A stretch of DNA of 64,000 nt from Cytophagaceae bacterium (GTDB taxonomy: Bacteria; Bacteroidota; Bacteroidia; Cytophagales; Spirosomataceae): assembly GCA_947450365.1 (NCBI GenBank), contig CANFVE010000002.1:62001-126000 (forward strand), written 5' to 3'. A model generated the notes under the pieces. It saw only the letters and a list, made by a program, of their open reading frames with translations. It made no database searches and was not told where the DNA came from. This document shows positions 45,099 to 54,184 of the stretch, piece by piece (within the stretch, counting starts at the first letter, position 1; every line of letters starts with the position of its first letter). The translations under genes and the position numbers were made by a program.

Positions 45099-46613
45099 AT
45101 GAAGCCCAAAGCACTAATTTTTTCTGCTCTCTTTTTATGTCTACTTCTTTTTTTTGAATCATTTTCTCTCATCGCGCAGCCAAATAAAACCATCGTCAAA
45201 ACCCAAGGTGGTTTGGTTAAAGGTGTCCTCAATGCCAATAAATCCGTGGTGGCATTTAAGGGAATTCCCTTTGCTGCGGCGCCGGTAGGAGATCTTCGTT
45301 GGCGTGCCCCACAAGCCCCGCTTCCTTGGAAAGGCATTCGAGATGCGGCCCGATTCGGTGCTAGCGCTATGCAAATCAAGCAAGGTTCTCGCAATCCTTG
45401 GACGGAAGAATTTATGGTACAAAATGACATTAGCGAGGATTGCCTATTTTTAAATATTTGGACGCCAGAGACAAAGCCCTCAAAAAAACAGGCGGTTCTT
45501 GTGTACATCCATGGCGGAGGTTTTGTCGAAGGTTCCGGTGGGGTGGATGTGTATGACGGGGAGGAACTTGCGAAAAAGGGGATTGTGGTGGTGACGGTCA
45601 ACTACCGACTCGGCGTATTCGGCTTCCTCGCGCATCCAGAATTATCTGCCGAATCACCGCATGGCGTATCGGGAAATTATGGAATATTGGATCAGTTAGC
45701 AGCCTTACAATGGATTAAAAAGAATATCGCTGCTTTTGGTGGGGATCCTTCCCGCGTCACCATCGCCGGTCAATCCGCCGGAGCTAGTTCCGTAAATGCA
45801 TTGATCATGGCACCTCAAGCAGCTGGATTATTTCATCGGGCAATTACAGAAAGTGGTACCAAATATTCCACAGGGGCTCAAACCATTCCTTCCTTATCCG
45901 ATGCAGAAAAATTAGGCTTCAAATATGCTCAAGTAAAAGGGGCTAAGTCAATCGCTCAATTACGTGCCATGTCTTCGGAACAATTGATGAAACCAGATAC
46001 GACCAAACCACAAATTCGCTTTGGTCGGGTGATCGACGGCCATTACCAGCCAACGGATATGCTTACCCTATTTGCCCAAGGAAAACAACATGATACGCCT
46101 TTTTTGAATGGATATAATGCTGATGAAACGATGTATGTAGGAAATAAAGATCAGGATTTCGTAAAAGTTTATGGAGCCCATAATAAAATGATAGAAAAAA
46201 AAGCGGGCCAACAGCAATCTCTTTTAAATGCCCATTTGTGGTCGGAGCATCGGGCCAAAACCGCTAAAACGAATGCCTACACGTATTTCTTCACGCGTGC
46301 GATCCCATGGCCGGAACACCCGGAATTCGGTGCCTTTCATACGGGCGAAGTTCCCTATGTATTTAATAATCTCAAAATGATTAAGCGCCCATGGACTTCC
46401 TTGGATACCTTAGTCGCGGAGCAAATGTCCTCCTATTGGGTGAATTTCGTGAATTCAGGAAATCCGAATGGAAAGGGATTGCCAAATTGGGCAGCCTATC
46501 AGCCACAAACCAAGCAAGTCATGGAAATCGGTACTCAAACAAAGATGATTCCCATCACGGATAATCAGGAACAATACGAATTTTTAAAGTGGCAATTGAT
46601 GCAAGTTAGATAG
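45099..46613 (+). CDS. carboxylesterase type B, secreted
   Basis: A 504-residue protein from the ATG at 45099 (MKPKALIFSALFLCLLLFF, a signal peptide); the open frame begins 11 codons earlier. GGLVKGVLNANKSVVAFKGIPFAAAPVGDLRW and EDCLFLNIWTP are type B signatures. The nucleophile is Ser226 in IAGQSAGASSVN (AGQSAG instead of the common GESAG), the acid is in NADETMYVG, and the His in FHTGEVPYVF. It hydrolyses carboxylic esters; the substrate is unknown. Confidence 0.9.
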   Translation: MKPKALIFSALFLCLLLFFESFSLIAQPNKTIVKTQGGLVKGVLNANKSVVAFKGIPFAAAPVGDLRWRAPQAPLPWKGIRDAARFGASAMQIKQGSRNPWTEEFMVQNDISEDCLFLNIWTPETKPSKKQAVLVYIHGGGFVEGSGGVDVYDGEELAKKGIVVVTVNYRLGVFGFLAHPELSAESPHGVSGNYGILDQLAALQWIKKNIAAFGGDPSRVTIAGQSAGASSVNALIMAPQAAGLFHRAITESGTKYSTGAQTIPSLSDAEKLGFKYAQVKGAKSIAQLRAMSSEQLMKPDTTKPQIRFGRVIDGHYQPTDMLTLFAQGKQHDTPFLNGYNADETMYVGNKDQDFVKVYGAHNKMIEKKAGQQQSLLNAHLWSEHRAKTAKTNAYTYFFTRAIPWPEHPEFGAFHTGEVPYVFNNLKMIKRPWTSLDTLVAEQMSSYWVNFVNSGNPNGKGLPNWAAYQPQTKQVMEIGTQTKMIPITDNQEQYEFLKWQLMQVR

Positions 46614-46684
46614 ATTGTCAGAATAAAGGGTGAATTTTAAAAATCCCTGAATGCATTAAATTGTCCAGATAATACCAATCATTA

Positions 46685-48112
46685 TTAATTCGTCACCATC
46701 CCCGGCTCTAACAAGGCGCGAGGTCTATTGCTTTCACCCGGCTTGGGAATTGCTCCAGATTGTATGGTTTTATGGGCATCCTTTTTCAATTGCATAAACG
46801 ATTTTTCTTGAACGCGATTGATAAATTCAAAAGTGTCATTTTTCCGAATGTATAACTCGGATCCTTTTTCCCCCATGCCCCAATCCGTATATCTCCAGTC
46901 TTTGTGAATGAGGGTTTGTCCCACTACATCTGTTTTCGTTTTGGGGTCATAATGAAAAACTAGACTTTGGGCATAGGTCGATGCATTCGTTTTTCCTTGC
47001 ATATAGGGAACGAGTGATTTGCCATCTAATTTTCCTGGATTTTTTTCTCCACTTAAGGCTAAAAGGGTAGGGTATAAGTCCACTAATTCAACCGGTTGGT
47101 CCAAGACTTTCCCCTTCGGTACCCCTGCCCCCGCGATGATAAAGGGTACCCTCGTAGAGGCGTCAAAGGCACTTAATTTTGCCCATAAACCTTCATGATC
47201 TCCTAAATGAAAGCCGTTGTCCCCCACCAAAACCACCACCGTATTTTCCCACAGGGATTCCCGATCTAACACATCCAGTAATTCGCCTACATGCGCATCC
47301 GTGAAAGAAATACAAGCATAATACCCTTGAATTGCGGCGGCTCGAGAATCGGGTTGGGCGAAGCCTGACAATTCTGTTTGCATCGCCACCGCAGGTATAT
47401 TAATCATTTTGGGATCTTCGCGAATCTGGATTTTATCAAGCGGATATAAATCAAAATATTTTTTGGGAGCAGTCCACGGCAAATGCGGTTTATGGAATCC
47501 AGCGGCTAAAAAGAAAGGTTGGTCTTTCTTGGCGACCACCAGGTCCTTTATCGTTTGCATATTTAAACCATCTCGTGTTTTACGCCCATCCGTGGTGAGC
47601 ACATATGCCTTGGGTCTTCCATCGCCTCCTCCATAACGGGTGTCTATCGCTGCTTTTTCTTCGGCATCGATGCTGGCCTCATCGGTGTAAAAATTCCAAG
47701 ATAAGTCATCGCTCATTTTGGCATTATGAAAAACTTTTCCGGCTCCAGCCGTATAATATCCTTGGTTTTTAAAATACTGAGGCAATAAAACGGCATCAGG
47801 TAATGCCTTTCTTGCAGGAACGTTTAAGACATAAACGCCGGTATTTTCGGGTCTTTTTCCACTTAAAAAAGAAACTCGGCTCGGATTGCAAAGAGGATAT
47901 TGACAATACGCCCGATCGAATCGAACACCCATGGCAGCTAATCGGTCAATATTGGGAGTTTTTACTTGTTTGTTACCATAGCATCCCAAACTTGTATTCA
48001 AATCATCCACGACGATTAAAAGCACATTGGTCTTTTTCGGACTTTTTTGGGCTGTTGACATAAATGCAATTCCAAGGCATACAAAGCCCAACACGTAAGT
48101 AGATAATTTCAT
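46685..48112 (-). CDS. sulfatase, iduronate-2-sulfatase-like
   Basis: A 475-residue secreted protein (signal peptide about 1-21). NVLLIVVDDLNTSLGCYG (about 29-46) gives metal-binding Asp residues. PLCNPSRVSFLSGKRP (Cys75) is the CxPSR motif in which Cys is converted to formylglycine, so a maturation enzyme must be encoded elsewhere. VGDNGFHLGDHEGLWAK (about 298) provides the second metal site. The closest style is S1-family iduronate-2-sulfatase. Sulfated glycans fit with the PL8 lyase, 40 kb away. An ACCTATTT element precedes the start. Confidence 0.88.
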   Translation of the reverse strand: MKLSTYVLGFVCLGIAFMSTAQKSPKKTNVLLIVVDDLNTSLGCYGNKQVKTPNIDRLAAMGVRFDRAYCQYPLCNPSRVSFLSGKRPENTGVYVLNVPARKALPDAVLLPQYFKNQGYYTAGAGKVFHNAKMSDDLSWNFYTDEASIDAEEKAAIDTRYGGGDGRPKAYVLTTDGRKTRDGLNMQTIKDLVVAKKDQPFFLAAGFHKPHLPWTAPKKYFDLYPLDKIQIREDPKMINIPAVAMQTELSGFAQPDSRAAAIQGYYACISFTDAHVGELLDVLDRESLWENTVVVLVGDNGFHLGDHEGLWAKLSAFDASTRVPFIIAGAGVPKGKVLDQPVELVDLYPTLLALSGEKNPGKLDGKSLVPYMQGKTNASTYAQSLVFHYDPKTKTDVVGQTLIHKDWRYTDWGMGEKGSELYIRKNDTFEFINRVQEKSFMQLKKDAHKTIQSGAIPKPGESNRPRALLEPGMVTN

Positions 48113-48123
48113 AGGATGTAAGT

Positions 48124-48132
48124 AAATAGGTA
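48124..48132 (-). promoter_or_regulatory. TACCTATTT leader element
   Basis: On the minus strand TACCTATTT lies about 11 nt before the sulfatase start codon. Confidence 0.35.
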
Positions 48133-48151
48133 AGGTAAATCAACGAGTTTA

Positions 48152-49447
48152 TTAATCGTTTGATCGTTCATTCAAGGCTTTTCGTTGAATTTTTCGGATA
48201 GCCGATTCAATCGATTTTTCAGGTTCTATAATATTATATTCTCCCCAAAAATCCGGGTCAGCTAAACTACGCACTTTATCTGTCATGATGACATTGGAAT
48301 TTAGCTTTTGCGTCGTCTGCTTGTCTTGGATGTCTTGATTTTTCCAATCTGTGACGGCCATTTCAAAGGTGGTGTTGTAAACTGTATTAAAAATTCGTCG
48401 GTCCCAATTTAATGTAAACGACAAATCGCCTCGAGAATAGGCAAAAATCCATTTGCCATCTTGTTTTCGGTAGTTAATTTGGTATCGCACTTCGGTTGGA
48501 TACAGGTCAACCCCCGCGGGTTTTTTGCGCGTAAATATCAATCCCGCCTTGACTTTATCCTCTACATTTAATTGGAAGGTAACGTTGATGATGGCAAGGC
48601 TTTTTGCATCGATGTACATTTTGCCGAAGTAAAGCGGATTTTCGATGGTTGGTTTTTGTTTGAAGGCTAAAACCAGCACCTGGTTGTCATCGATTTGGGT
48701 AACCTCCTCCAAACTAAAATCATAGATATTGAAAACCTCTTCTGAAAATATAAATCGGGGATATTTAATGATATCGATAAATAAGGAGGAAAATGGCCCT
48801 CCTTGTAATTTAAAATTGACGGTGTCTAATTTGACATAATCGGTATTTTTTCTGCCCTTGAATAGATTGATTTCATCCTGTAAATCTACTGAAAATGGCT
48901 GCTTTTGAATATGTAAAATGGACTCAGAAAGGGAGACGTAGGTGCGTCGTTTTCGAATGGTTTCTCGATAAAAACCCGTCATATCAATGGGTTCATCCCC
49001 ATAGTTTTGTAATCGATTGTTTAAAACGCCCAAAAATATATGTCTTGCATTGGTCATTTTAACGACCACTTCTTCAAGGAGCGTATGGCTAGGCTCCAAA
49101 TACAATACATTTTTTTCAGCCTTTAATTCTTGGATGGGAACCACCTTGTTTTTATATCCAAGAAATGAAATGATCAGGTTTGAATGCTGCTTTTCGGTAG
49201 GAATTTTAATGGAGAATTTCCCTTCACTATTGCTAATGGTCGAGATGGATGTCCCAGCGACACTAATGCTTGCAAAGATAAGTTCGTTTCGTGTTTTGCT
49301 GTCCAAAACGCTTCCTTTGAATTGCTTGAACGCACTTGAATCTGCAGCAGGTCCGAAAGAGCTTCGGGCTTCTGCCTGCAAATGAACTAGAAACAAGATG
49401 AGTATCCCGATGATTCCTCGAAAATAAACGTGCAGCTTAGTTTTCAT
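48152..49447 (-). CDS. carboxypeptidase-regulatory-domain outer-envelope protein
   Basis: A 431-residue protein with a leader (about 8-27). Residues about 43-125 form a carboxypeptidase D regulatory-like beta-sandwich (FKGSVLDSKTRNELIFASISVAG, SEGKFSIKIP, ISFLGYK) as found at the start of SusC and DUF5686 proteins. The rest is beta-rich with outer-membrane-like strands (LYFGKMYIDAKSLAIINVTFQL) but is too short for a TonB receptor barrel. Probably envelope-located; function unknown. It precedes the sulfatase gene by 39 nt on the same strand. Confidence 0.7.
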   Translation of the reverse strand: MKTKLHVYFRGIIGILILFLVHLQAEARSSFGPAADSSAFKQFKGSVLDSKTRNELIFASISVAGTSISTISNSEGKFSIKIPTEKQHSNLIISFLGYKNKVVPIQELKAEKNVLYLEPSHTLLEEVVVKMTNARHIFLGVLNNRLQNYGDEPIDMTGFYRETIRKRRTYVSLSESILHIQKQPFSVDLQDEINLFKGRKNTDYVKLDTVNFKLQGGPFSSLFIDIIKYPRFIFSEEVFNIYDFSLEEVTQIDDNQVLVLAFKQKPTIENPLYFGKMYIDAKSLAIINVTFQLNVEDKVKAGLIFTRKKPAGVDLYPTEVRYQINYRKQDGKWIFAYSRGDLSFTLNWDRRIFNTVYNTTFEMAVTDWKNQDIQDKQTTQKLNSNVIMTDKVRSLADPDFWGEYNIIEPEKSIESAIRKIQRKALNERSND

Positions 49448-49640
49448 ACGTTGGATCTAGTATACTTAATGATCAAAATGTTAATCAGTGGGTTGATGCG
49501 TAGAAATGGTCAACCTGTTTTCATTCTTCTATGTACTCGGTTTTTATCTGATTAGCAAAGTAAAAAACAATTCCATACGAAACTCAAATATATGAAATGA
49601 ATTTTTTGGAAAAGTAGTTTGTTGGCCTAGCCCTAAAACA

Positions 49641-49671
49641 AATAAATCCACCCTTGGGAGGTGGATTTATT
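49641..49671. terminator. intrinsic terminator
   Basis: AATAAATCCACC (49641-49652) pairs perfectly with GGTGGATTTATT (49660-49671), a 12-bp stem with a 7-nt loop. It most likely ends the minus-strand lipoprotein gene, with a T-rich run following on that strand. Confidence 0.7.
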
Positions 49672-49722
49672 AAGTTCAATTATTCAGCTTTTAATCAAGC
49701 CGAGAATTTTCGGGTTTGAAAA

Positions 49723-50205
49723 TTACTTGCTTGCCGGCGCCATAGCAGGAAGGTCAGAATTATAAATATCTCGGTGGAACATTAATTTTCCTTCAACTCT
49801 TTTCCATAGAATTAGGTATTTACCTTTATCGATTTCCTTGGCACCCTTCGCGAAAATTTTATAATTGCCTTCTTCGGTAACATAATTCTCATCCCCCCAA
49901 ACTTCCGCGGTGGTTAATTTCACCGAATCGATACCTGCTTGCAAATCTTTGGAAATTCTACTAACTAAGGCAGCTCTTCCCTCCACGGCTGGTGCATTGG
50001 GGTTCATCCATTTGGTGTCCTCTGTATAAAGATTGGCTAAACCGACTGAATCTGATTTACTGACAGCTGTTTCAAACGCCAAATTGGCCGCAGCTATTTC
50101 TTCTTTGGCAGAGGCTAAATCGAATTCTGCTTTTTTTTCTGTTTTGCTTTCACATGCCGTAAACATCACGGATCCTAGTAGGATGGGTAAGATTAATTTT
50201 TTCAT
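49723..50205 (-). CDS. SnoaL/DUF4440-like lipoprotein
   Basis: A 160-residue lipoprotein (lipobox VMFTAC, Cys about 18). The domain follows the NTF2-like/DUF4440 pattern: an N-terminal helix EEIAAANLAFETAVSKSDSVGLANLYTED, TKWMNPNAPAVEGRAAL, VWGDENYVTEEGNYKIFA, KYLILWKRVEGKLMFHRDIY. Such domains form cone-shaped pockets; some are enzymes, others binding proteins. No specific function can be given. Single-gene unit with its own terminator. Confidence 0.8.
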   Translation of the reverse strand: MKKLILPILLGSVMFTACESKTEKKAEFDLASAKEEIAAANLAFETAVSKSDSVGLANLYTEDTKWMNPNAPAVEGRAALVSRISKDLQAGIDSVKLTTAEVWGDENYVTEEGNYKIFAKGAKEIDKGKYLILWKRVEGKLMFHRDIYNSDLPAMAPASK

Positions 50206-50479
50206 TTTTTTATTGATTAGAATTAAGATTTGTTCTAATTACCAACAATTCAGTCTAATATGGAAGTAAACAAGAAATGACTTTGTTCCTTTTTGTATTT
50301 TTGGGAACAAGGTGGAGGGGATTTTATTGATGACAAGTTTTGAAATCGTTGTCAATTAAATCAATAATTTGAATGATACCATGATTTCGGTTCGCTCTAA
50401 AAACGCTCATAGGTATTTCAGGAGACTAAATTTCCACCAATCTTTCAGCTCCTCAAATCACCCATAAGAATAAGAGTAA

Positions 50480-50527
50480 ATGTCTACGCAAAAATCCCGG
50501 CTAAATAGTACTATTTTAGGTGTAAAT
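50480..50527 (+). pseudogene. possible 5' fragment of a gene split by the IS element
   Basis: An ATG at 50480 opens MSTQKSRLNSTILGVN, running directly into the left end of the IS3-type element. On the far side (51929-52090) an open frame without a start codon continues as TISARVEEPLLEKL. Joining the two would give about a 70-residue protein. The upstream 320 nt contain no other convincing gene. No target-site duplication could be made out, so the join is inferred. Confidence 0.3.
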
Positions 50528-50595
50528 TGTACTAACCCCCTAATAAACTAGACTAAATTTTAAAAAGAGTTTAGAACCAATTAAATTAGGGAATT

Positions 50596-50909
50596 ATGAA
50601 AAAAGAAAGAAGAGTTTTCAGTCCAGAAGATCGTTTAGCGATCCTTCAAGAAGCACAAAGGGAAGGAACTACAGCTACTTGCCGGATTATAATTTAGCAC
50701 CAAGTCTATATGCTAAGTGGAAAAATAAATACCTTTCAAAAGGAGTTGAAGGATTAAAGCCAGCTTACAAGCGAATCGATCCAGAGCTTAGGGCTTTAGA
50801 GGAAGAAAATGAACGATTAAAAAGAATCATTGCCAGACAAGCCTTGGAAATTGAATTTAAATCAGAGCTTTTAAAAAAAAGCCCTGTGCTAACCAAGACA
50901 AGAAGATGA
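50596..50909 (+). pseudogene. IS3-family transposase orfA, frameshifted
   Basis: The ATG at 50596 begins MKKERRVFSPEDRLAILQEA, a typical IS3 orfA helix-turn-helix start, but the frame ends at a TAG at 50695. The rest of orfA (YNLAPSLYAKWKNKYLSKG and a coiled coil to 50909) is in another frame. Adding one base near 50685 would restore ATCRDYNLAPS, so a single-base deletion is likely. This position is not the usual site of programmed frameshifting in the family (orfA/orfB junction). Confidence 0.75.
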
Positions 50910-51913
50910 TCGTTTCTCAATACTTTCAGCAGGCTCCTACACGCATGCTTTTATCTTGGTCAAACCTTCCTTCTAGCGTTTATTATTACAAGTCTACAGG
51001 TGGAAAACCTGGCGTTAAAGCGAGTTCTCATACATGGAAACAAGATGGTGATTGGGTCGAAAATCAAGTGGTTATCGAGCAAATTAAAGACATCCTTTCA
51101 CAAGAGTTTTGTTGCTATGGCTATGAAAATGTAACAGGGGAATTACGCAAGCTTGACTATTACATTAACAAGAAGAAGGTTTATCGATTAATGGACGAAC
51201 ATAACCTGCTTTTGGGTAAAGTGATACGAACGAGCGGTAAGCGTAAATTTGTTCAACATCGTAAGATTCAGGCGTCCTATCCAATGGAATACCTGTGCTT
51301 AGATATTAAATACGTCTATGTACACGGCGAAAAACGAAACTTTTTCTTGCTAACAATCATCGATGTATTTTCTCGAAAAATCGTGGATCAGATTTTTCAA
51401 AAAAGCATCAAGCAGATTGATGTATTCAATGCTTTTAGGCGAATAAACAACGTATACGGAATCAAAGGAGTAACCATTCGAAATGACAATGGATCACAAT
51501 TTATTGCCAACAACGTAAAGCAATATCTTCGCAAAGCGGAAGCCAATCAAGAGTTTACGCACATAGCAACGCCCGAAGAAAATTCCTACATCGAAGCCTT
51601 CCACTCCATCATTCAGCGGGAAGTTATCGATCGTTACGAGTTCAGTGGGTATTTTGACGCAAAACAAACCCTATTAGCACATACGATCTGGTATAACACA
51701 CGTAGATACCACAAAGCAATCAAAATGACCCCCAACGAAAAATGGAATCAGCATATCCACATCACAAACCAAAAACGTGACGAGCAAAATTTAGTAAAAA
51801 AACAACATGAAACCGGTGGTGATTCAAACCAAGATTATCAATACCTTAGACAAAATTTAAACCCAAAAACAAGTAATTATTACACAACTATTTCAACAAA
51901 TGTGTCCAAGTAA
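50906..51913 (+). CDS. IS3-family transposase orfB (DDE integrase core)
   Basis: A 335-residue transposase catalytic subunit. The N-terminal HTH_21 part (YGYENVTGELRKLDYYINKKKVYRLM) precedes the rve domain. The catalytic triad is Asp133 (CLDIKYVYV), Asp194 (IRNDNGSQF) and Glu230 (NSYIEAFHS), with 35 residues between the last two. The frame is intact. Its ATG overlaps the orfA stop (ATGA). With orfA broken, transposition activity is doubtful unless a ribosomal shift bypasses the lesion. Confidence 0.88.
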   Translation: MIVSQYFQQAPTRMLLSWSNLPSSVYYYKSTGGKPGVKASSHTWKQDGDWVENQVVIEQIKDILSQEFCCYGYENVTGELRKLDYYINKKKVYRLMDEHNLLLGKVIRTSGKRKFVQHRKIQASYPMEYLCLDIKYVYVHGEKRNFFLLTIIDVFSRKIVDQIFQKSIKQIDVFNAFRRINNVYGIKGVTIRNDNGSQFIANNVKQYLRKAEANQEFTHIATPEENSYIEAFHSIIQREVIDRYEFSGYFDAKQTLLAHTIWYNTRRYHKAIKMTPNEKWNQHIHITNQKRDEQNLVKKQHETGGDSNQDYQYLRQNLNPKTSNYYTTISTNVSK

Positions 51914-51928
51914 TAAGGGGTTTGTACA

Positions 51929-52090
51929 ACAATTTCTGCTAGGGTAGAGGAGCCTTTACTTGAAAAACTACGTTTGCTTTTGAATAAGAGGTATAATTTT
52001 AGGAAAGTACCGATGAACTCATTGAGTTATGTAATTCGAAGAGCTATTTTATTGAAAATAAGAGAACTTGAAAATACCACCGTTAAATAA
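51929..52090 (+). pseudogene. 3' part of a small DNA-binding-like gene cut by the IS
   Basis: The frame from the right IS end reads TISARVEEPLLEKLRLLL, later SLSYVIRRAILLKIRELEN, and stops at 52088-52090. It has no start codon of its own. Amphipathic pattern (strand followed by two helices) is like a ribbon-helix-helix repressor or antitoxin N-terminus. The rest of 52091-52328 is AT-rich and I see nothing else in it. Confidence 0.4.
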
Positions 52091-52328
52091 ATATTATTGG
52101 CAATCTGTACTGTAAAGAATATAAAATTATATATTTGAGAAATTTAGTTCTGAAATATTTAAAATAAATACAGTAGGAAGTGAATTTTGTATTGAATGGG
52201 TATTTCTGTCTTATTATCCATGGGTTTTAACGAGATTTCTAGGTTAAAGCTTCTCAAACAGTTTATTTCTTTTGTAGGATTTTAATAAATGGCTATTGCC
52301 TATTTATAATAATGTTTGAATTAGGCTT

Positions 52329-52745
52329 ATGATAACTTTAATTTCATCGTTTCTAATTTTATTTTCTTTTCTATTTCAAGAGACAACAGGTGATTGGATT
52401 TATTCAGGAACATCAGATGTCGGCAATGTTTTTTATTATAATTCTAAATATGTAAAAAAGGAAGGTGAAAAAATTACAATCTGGAATAAAATGGTTTTAG
52501 ATAAACCGAAAGTTAAAGATGGGAAGCAGTTCAGTTATGAATTGACTTTGGAGGAATGTAATTGCAAAAATATGTCAACAAAAATTCTTGTAGTGGGACA
52601 ATTTTCAATTAAAGACGAATTATTTAATTCGGTGAATTATGAAAATGATGAAGAGCGAATTGCTCCTGAAGGCTCAATAGTCCACGGATATATTACCCGG
52701 ATTTGTAAAAGATTCAATCAAAAGAAAAAACCACAAATAAGATAA
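52329..52745 (+). CDS. Adhesin_E-like secreted protein
   Basis: A 138-residue protein with a hydrophobic leader (about 1-16). DWIYSGTSDVGNVFYYNSKYVKKEGEKITIWNKM followed by SYELTLEECNCKN and PEGSIVHGYITRICK matches the pattern of surface-adhesin protein E domains: W..., FYYN..., and paired Cys residues. Such proteins are small secreted or envelope proteins with poorly known roles. It is the first gene of the AT-rich island and is followed by membrane protein genes in the same direction. Confidence 0.6.
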   Translation: MITLISSFLILFSFLFQETTGDWIYSGTSDVGNVFYYNSKYVKKEGEKITIWNKMVLDKPKVKDGKQFSYELTLEECNCKNMSTKILVVGQFSIKDELFNSVNYENDEERIAPEGSIVHGYITRICKRFNQKKKPQIR

Positions 52746-52815
52746 ATAATAGTATGATAAAACTAGCTATTACACAATTGCACTTTAAATTATTTACTTT
52801 AAAAAAAATAATATC

Positions 52816-53508
52816 ATGAAAGAATTTATTACCACTATTTTGACTTTTGTAATATATATTGCCTCATTTTTGAGCTATGGATTGGGTATTTTTCATTCGT
52901 TTAAAAAACATGGTGTAGCAGATGGAATTATTGGCACTATTGCATTTCCATGGGCAATATATCGGGGAGCTGAATTCTGGTGGCATGATGAAACTGGCGA
53001 TGTTGTTTGGGAAAAAAGACTACCCAATGATATGTATAGTTTAGCCTATTTTATATCTAGTATTGGAGAAAGTAATTCTGAAAAAATTAAAATTAATGAG
53101 GAGATTGAAAAATTTTCAGCAAAAATAAATAAATACCCAGATGATAAAAAAAAGTTCCTTGCTACCGGTACAAGAAAGCTAATTCTTTATACAAATTCAC
53201 TCGGTAAAATTTTTTTAATTTCATTAAACAATTATAAAAATAGCGGAAATATAAGCTTAGAAACCAATGTGTCAACCAAAAATTTAGAAAATCAATTATT
53301 TACCTATTATTTGAAGGATGTCGTTGATAACTCACAAAAGGCAATGGACGAAATGATTGGAAATTTAAAAAAAGATTTACCAAGTGATAAATTGTTAATC
53401 GATGAATCACAAATTAATTCTTTAGAACAACAATTAAGGTTAAAGATGGAATATCAGACTAAAGAATCCAATAGAATTTTTAAATTAATATTTAATGAGG
53501 ACCTCTAA
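52816..53508 (+). CDS. hypothetical protein with N-terminal membrane segments
   Basis: A 230-residue protein; the first 50 residues contain one or two membrane segments (FITTILTFVIYIASFLSYGLG and a short GIIGTIAFPWAIYRGAEFWW). The rest is polar and helical with many Lys and Asn, and would lie in the cytoplasm or periplasm. No family recognised. Neighbouring genes are similar small membrane proteins with AT-rich codons. Confidence 0.6.
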   Translation: MKEFITTILTFVIYIASFLSYGLGIFHSFKKHGVADGIIGTIAFPWAIYRGAEFWWHDETGDVVWEKRLPNDMYSLAYFISSIGESNSEKIKINEEIEKFSAKINKYPDDKKKFLATGTRKLILYTNSLGKIFLISLNNYKNSGNISLETNVSTKNLENQLFTYYLKDVVDNSQKAMDEMIGNLKKDLPSDKLLIDESQINSLEQQLRLKMEYQTKESNRIFKLIFNEDL

Positions 53509-53540
53509 ATACGCTTAAACAAATTTATATTTTTAAATAA

Positions 53541-54182
53541 ATGGAGTACTTTCAATTAACTATTGGAGCAACAATTACCCCTCTATTAATTGCATACTTA
53601 ATTTATGTTAAGGATAAGTATATTAAAAATGATTGTAAATTATTGCTTCAATTTTTCATAATCGGGTGTTTACTTTCTATACCTGCTGTAATAATTGAAT
53701 TACTTTTAGATAAACCTTTTTTACATAACAATATTTTAAAATGGTTCATAGGGGTTGCCTTGGTAGAAGAGGGTTTAAAATATATTGTACTATTAAAATT
53801 CAAGTCATCGTTAATTGACATTTATGACGGAATAAAGTATTCTACAATTATGTCCATGGGTTTTGCTATGGTTGAAAACGTATTATATGCTATAAAAAAT
53901 ACAGAAACAGGCTTTGATGTTGTTGCTCTTAGAATGTTTACTGCAATTCCAGGACATTTTATTTATGGCTTAATAATGGGGTATATTTTATGCTTAGGCG
54001 ACACAAAGATTAAATATAAATCAATATTAGTTTTTGTTTCACTCCTAATACCTGTAATAATTCATGGAGGCTATGATTATTTTATTAGCAACAATAATTT
54101 TTTAGGACTCTTTATTGACATAATAGCTTTTATATCATTTTATAAACCATTTAATAATTTTATAAATTTTAAACTCTCTTGA
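53541..54182 (+). CDS. PrsW-like intramembrane metalloprotease
   Basis: A 213-residue polytopic protein with about seven helices. The PrsW/CAAX-protease-like motifs are present: VEEGLKY (Glu76, Glu77), FAMVENVLYA (Glu112), GHFIYGLIMGY (His139) and IHGGYDYF (His about 179). Such glutamyl proteases cleave membrane proteins, for example anti-sigma factors. The substrate is unknown here; the adjacent membrane proteins of the island are candidates. The following gene starts 2 nt after its stop. Confidence 0.75.
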   Translation: MEYFQLTIGATITPLLIAYLIYVKDKYIKNDCKLLLQFFIIGCLLSIPAVIIELLLDKPFLHNNILKWFIGVALVEEGLKYIVLLKFKSSLIDIYDGIKYSTIMSMGFAMVENVLYAIKNTETGFDVVALRMFTAIPGHFIYGLIMGYILCLGDTKIKYKSILVFVSLLIPVIIHGGYDYFISNNNFLGLFIDIIAFISFYKPFNNFINFKLS

Positions 54183-54184
54183 TT

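Larger units (their letters stand above)
50527..51929 (+). mobile_element. IS3-family insertion sequence, about 1.4 kb
   Basis: The element is bounded by imperfect inverted repeats TTGTACTAACCCCC (from 50527) and, at the right end read inward, TTGTACAAACCCCT (from 51929). It contains a frameshifted orfA and an intact DDE orfB overlapping by ATGA. Length and organisation fit the IS3 family. Flanking bases (…TAAA left, CAAT… right) show no clear 3-4 bp duplication. It marks the left border of an AT-rich accessory region. Confidence 0.75.

Noticed and set aside
45086-45601. 171-codon ORF on the minus strand
   Set aside because: Lies wholly inside the carboxylesterase gene, with proline- and serine-rich shadow composition.
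50380-50466. 28-codon ORF starting MISVRSKNAHRYF before the IS element
   Set aside because: Random-looking composition, no start signal and no context; treated as chance.
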